NCBI GenBank assembly: GCA_026770585.1
Contig: MU646366.1
Coordinates: 842,313 to 864,113 of the forward strand
DNA: 21,801 bases
Source of the DNA: Baffinella frigidus
Taxonomy: Eukaryota; Cryptophyceae; Cryptomonadales; Baffinellaceae
Reading direction: 5' to 3'
Position numbers and translations under genes: made by a program. Positions 17,922 to 21,801 of this stretch are shown here, one piece after another (the stretch's first letter is position 1; the number at the start of each line of letters is the position of its first letter). Under the pieces are notes generated by a model. That model ran no database searches. It worked only from the letters and a program-made list of their open reading frames with translations, and was not told where the DNA came from.

Positions 17922-20900
17922 ATGAGCACGGATGCAGAGAAAGATTTATCCTTGCCGCACCCCAACACCATCACCGGCAGGTGCAACATCTTCCCCACTT
18001 CCCTCCCCCCCCGGCATCTGCCCCGAACCTGCGTCCCGGGCCCAAACAGTGGTGCTGGTTCTGACAAGATTGGGGGTCTGGAGAGGTCCTGTTTCCGTTT
18101 CCGGGAACGGAGCAGATTCCCTGTTACCCACGGTATCCGTGCGGTGGTCTCTGGCCTGATCTGAACGGTGAACTGGAGTGGTCCTGTTGCCGTTCCCAGC
18201 AACAGAGCCTCTGTGACCGCCCCCCCCCCAAAAATACGCCCAGCCTTGGCCCTCCTGAATACGGCGCTTTCCCGCACCGTCCCGCCTGCTGCCTCCCTCC
18301 CTACGACCCAGGCCCCACATGTAGCACACCCTGTGTCACCACACGCCCTGCACCCTGATGCCGCGTACCCACCTTCCCCTGCATCTCCACGAACCTTGCC
18401 ATCCGCCGCCCTTTTTCGGAGGTGCGCATCGGTTGCAGGGTATGGCCACCAGCGGCGGCAGCCACGAGCGGTGCACCCGGAGCTGTGAGAGCTGAGGGGG
18501 GGAGACAACCATACCTTCTCGCTGATCTCCCTGCGCCATGTCCCCCACGGTCTTCGGTGAGGAAGCTTCCGACGCAGAGCGCACGATGCGATACAACCTT
18601 CTAGACCTTGGTGATGGCTATCATCACAGCATCGTGGCCAGCCCGTACAAACCTGGACACGCGTGTAAAACCGACATTTGAACCAAGGCCACGGCCAGCC
18701 TCGAGTGGGGGGTCGGGGCGTGGAGGGCCATCGAGCCAGCGCATTCTACCCTAAACCATGACCCCTAAACCCAGCTCGGACTACATACAGTACAACGATT
18801 CGAGCGAGGGCCGCAACCCGCTCCCGTTCGCCATGGCCGAGAAGTTTGACAACGCGATCGCCGCAACCATGGTAACGAGGGAACCTCTAGCCCTCCGAAG
18901 TGGACTTAGCCTTGAATTCAGGAAACCCAGTTCGGCAACTCCACCATGGTCTAGCCCTGCCTCCCTCGGTGGCTGACTAGTTGACGTGCTGGGTATGCGG
19001 TACGAATCCGTATTTGGCGCGGGGAAGAGCACGGGCGAGTCCGGATTGGTGAGCCCGAATAGGCTTGGGGCAGAGCTAGGCAGCTGCGGGAGAGGGCGTG
19101 GACCCTGCTTCCCAAAGATGATTCACACGGTGGGCTACCGTCCTTTCATCAAAAGTCAACTTGCCCCGAGGCAATTAACGTGAAGGCCTTATCTGATGCA
19201 CACTTGGTCACGTTCCACCCAGATTCTGGGTGCAGTAAGTTCTGTCAGACAAGTGACCAAGCCCCGCCCGTGACTGGTACACATGTTTACAACCCCACAT
19301 TTAAAACGCCCCCCTTTCCAGCCTCGAGTGGTGAGCTCAGGTACACATACTTACAACCCCTGCAGTTGTTCCCGTCCCGCTCGAGAACGGACCCGGGTCG
19401 AGAACGGACTCGGGAAATCAACTTCCGGACTCATTATTTCCAGCCCAGATCGACTAAATCAAAGCCAGGTATTGATAGTGGCAGGCCGTGCGTTCGCCCA
19501 TGGATAGACCTGCCCGTTCAGCTATCGTCCTGGGCACTCACAAAAGCAACGTTCCGCGGATGTGCAGAAAAACCGGGACGTGAAGGGCAAGATTGACGTG
19601 TATCTCTGCTGGGGAGAGGACGAGACCGGCAGCGACTCGCTGACGACCATCGCGTTCTTTGATAATGGCATCGGTACCGAACCCGTACCCGACACGTAAC
19701 GGTTGCTAGTTTTCTTCTGGGAAACTGTTTCAGAACGGGGGCGTTTGAACGTCTCGAGGGAGGTAGGTCGTGAGGTCACACAAGAAGAGAAGATGCTCCC
19801 GAGAGTCACATACCCAGAGTCATATCACCAAGCATATACAGAGATAATGGCGTCGGTACCTCTCCCGTAACCCACTGCTGGAACAAAGAGGCACGTTCTT
19901 TCACCCCGACTTGACCAGGGGGGGAAAAACAAGGGCTCCAATAACGATGAAGGGCTCCAATAACATTGAAGGGACGCAATGGCAGGGATGGACAAGAAGG
20001 GATTGACAGCGTACGGGACCTACAACTTCTCGCAGAAGGACCGCGAAGATGTCAACCCCTCAACCATAAACACCACACCTTGAACACTATACTGTAAACC
20101 CTCAACCGGGGTGAGTTTGGATGAACGGTGCAGAGGGTAGTGTGCAGGGGTCTCTTGTTTCAAGGTTTAGGGGTTAAAACAGGCTCACGGTGAACTAAAA
20201 ACACGTTGGATTGGCTATCTTAGCCTCGGCATATGCACACATCTATGCCTACCATAGCACGCATCTCCGGACATTTTTCGTGCTAGTTAATTTTGGGATG
20301 GTAAACCCTGCACCCTATACCGCAAACCCACGCTTGCCTGCAGGCACCTTACGCTCTAAACCTTGAACCCCACACCATAAACCCTAAACGCTCAAGCGTG
20401 GGCTTACGGTTTAGTTTTTACGTTTTAGGGTGCCAGGTCTATGACGCCCGCTCATGCACTTACACCCTTTGGCAGCAATTATCCTCGAGTTTAGGGTTCA
20501 GAGTTCAGGTGTTAGGGTTCAGGGTTTAGGGTTCGAGGCAAGTGCGGGTGTAGGAGCTAGTGGTTAGGGACACGGGTTTAAGGATGCAGGGTGCAGCGTG
20601 CAGGGCGGGGGTAGGGTTCAGGTCGGGCTTCAACTATGGCACGTGACACCTCCCGCAGTAAGCCCGCATAATGCCTGAAGCAAGAGTGGGGCCAGGGGTG
20701 AGGGGTAAGGGGCTAGGGGTGAGGGTGTAGGGTTCAAGGTCCAGGTTTCAGGTTTCGTGTTTCAGGTTTCAGGTTTCAGCGTTCAGGTTTCAGGTTTCAG
20801 GTTTCAGGTTTCAGCTTTCAGGGTTTCAGGTTTCAGGTTTCAGGTTTCAGGGTTACGTTTTCGGGTGTGTCCTTCTCTGTGGGTCTGTTTTGTGCGCTAT

Positions 20901-21801
20901 ACCCCAAACCCTAAAGACTAAACCCTAAACACTAAAACATGATCTCGAAACCCTTGACCCTCAACCCTAACCGGCAAACGCTGAACGCTAAACCCTAGAC
21001 CCTAAACGCTAAACCCTCAACGCTAAACCCTGAGCCCTAAACCCTAAGCCCTAAACCCTCAACCCCAAACTCGAAACCCTAAACACGAGAGCCAAGAGGG
21101 GGACGACACGGACCCTCCCAAACCCCTCAACCCTCAACCCCCAAAAGAGCAGACAGCAAGACCAGGACCCTCTAGCATTGAGTGCTCTCTCTATGTCTCT
21201 CTCCGGGACAGGAGTCCCCAAACCCCGAACTCCAAACCCGAAACAGGAGCGCACAGAGCAAGAAAAAAATCAAGAAAGAAAGCAAGACCTGGACCCGCTT
21301 TCAATGAGCGGCAAAATCGGCTTTTTTGGGGTCGGCGCCCAGAACTCGGTGAGCACTGAGCCCCGAACCCTCGGCAAATCCCGACCCGCAATTCGGTAAA
21401 TCCGGCGTCGGGTCCCAGCTCTCAGCAACCCCTGCACAATGAACCCCAAATCCTGAGCCCTGCACGCTTACTCTGAAGCTCTAAACACTGAACCCGAAAC
21501 CTGAAACCTGAAACCTGAAACCCGAAACCCGAAACCCGAAACCCGAAACCCTAAATACCAAACCCTGAACACGGTATGGAAGGTGTTCTACAAGGTGCAC
21601 CAACCTAAACCCTAAACCCAACAGCTTCACGATGTGGAGGCGCAAACCCAGAACCCCACACCCTACACCCTACACCCAAAACCCGAATCCCCACACCCTG
21701 CACCCCAAACTCAAAAGGTGTTCTACATGGGCTTCAGAGAGCATATCATGACGCGCCAAGCCCCTTCGAAGAAACCTGCCCCGGCGGACACGCCCGGCGA
21801 G
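17922..21801 (+). CDS. SMCHD1/GMI1/MORC-like GHKL ATPase (5' part; runs off the window)
   Basis: Six exons: 17922-17980, 18775-18871, 19568-19673, 19986-20050, 21247-21348 and 21718-21801 (open at the edge), 171 codons in phase. Exon 2 reads SSEGRNPLPFAMAEKFDNAI: the Bergerat-fold N box, with putative catalytic Glu42 and Mg-binding Asn46. SEG-NPLPFA-AE--DN is, from memory, the wording of human SMCHD1. Exons 3-4 give AFFDNGIGMDKKGL, the DxGxG motif (D84, G86, G88). Exon 5 gives GKIGFFGVGAQNS, the glycine-rich lid; exon 6 continues VFYMGFREHIM, as in SMCHD1. Such ATPases act in chromatin silencing or DNA repair. The ATG at 17922 is the first in frame; an earlier exon may exist. Exon 6 uses an AAAAG acceptor. 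The SMC hinge, if present, lies outside. Intron 2 (18872-19567) holds small tandem duplications only. Confidence 0.82.
19843..19860 (+). repeat. Echo of the GHKL exon 3 end
   Basis: Matches 19661-19678 at 17 of 18 positions, 182 bases downstream: GATAATGGC, then A/G, then TCGGTACC. It covers the DNG codons of the DNGIG motif and the donor G|GTACC. Confidence 0.75.
20051..21246. repeat. Long intron 4 of the GHKL gene with telomere-type repeats in both orientations
   Basis: Sense-strand G-rich units (TTTAGGG, TTCAGGG) run at about 20470-20740. A homogeneous variant block of TTTCAGG follows (about 20745-20862). C-rich CCCTAAA units then run from about 20900 to 21090 and degenerate CCCCAAA/CCCGAAA continues to the acceptor GAAACAG at 21246. 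The two orientations are complementary, so the intron RNA could fold on itself. No coding exon was recognised. Confidence 0.85.
21487..21560. repeat. Graded variant telomere-type block in intron 5 of the GHKL gene
   Basis: Heptamers change in order from CCTGAAA to CCCGAAA to CCCTAAA, each repeated several times before the next. The pattern suggests local amplification of variants rather than random decay of one telomeric array. Confidence 0.9.
21583..21603 (+). repeat. Echo of the GHKL exon 6 start
   Basis: AAGGTGTTCTACA repeats the acceptor and first codons of exon 6 (VFYM at 21718), 135 bases upstream, preceded by GGTATGG. It keeps the AAG|GTG acceptor-like junction. Confidence 0.7.

Noticed and set aside
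18986-19060. Possible exon reading ESVFGAGKSTGESGL, resembling a P-loop
   Set aside because: GHKL exons 2 and 3 join directly in phase as in SMCHD1, leaving no place for it; GAGKST here has no Walker B partner.

Overview
The window looks like nuclear DNA of a unicellular alga or related protist. Genes are broken into many short exons, GC content is high, introns and spacers are full of Arabidopsis-type telomere heptamers (CCCTAAA/TTTAGGG), and one predicted protein starts with a signal peptide followed by a possible transit-like stretch. I cannot name the lineage; a haptophyte, cryptophyte, chlorarachniophyte, pelagophyte or dinoflagellate would all fit. No prokaryotic operon, CRISPR array, rRNA or tRNA was seen. 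The left edge is a 44-base G run, probably a contig end.

Layout. (1) 52-3180, minus strand: a five-exon gene running off the left edge. It encodes a signal peptide, a very acidic middle, a coiled coil and a degenerate C2H2-like finger; function unknown. (2) 3181-3896: spacer between divergent genes. (3) 3897-16444, plus strand: a 25-exon gene. All exons join in phase into an open frame of 957 residues: an RS-type arginine-rich N-terminus, two RanBP2-type zinc fingers, and a complete DEAH-box RNA helicase with its C-terminal domains. All three parts point to pre-mRNA splicing or RNP remodelling. (4) 16445-17921: spacer with a minus-strand histone H4 relic, a dispersed repeat also found near the left end, and a cluster of AAAGTCAA motifs. 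(5) 17922 to the right edge, plus strand: the first six exons of a GHKL-type ATPase closest to SMCHD1/GMI1/MORC chromatin ATPases.

The most unusual signal is in the introns. At least eleven exon ends have one or more diverged, same-strand copies ('exon echoes') about 95-310 bases away inside the adjoining intron, usually with the splice site included. All three genes show it. The simplest explanation is repeated tandem duplication across splice junctions as a way introns grow. In addition, many introns end in telomere-type repeat that seems to supply the branch-point-like and pyrimidine sequence of the acceptor, and the donor sites are unusually weak (many GTC, three GC).

Exon models come from reading frames, splice phases and protein family motifs only; no transcript or database evidence was available.
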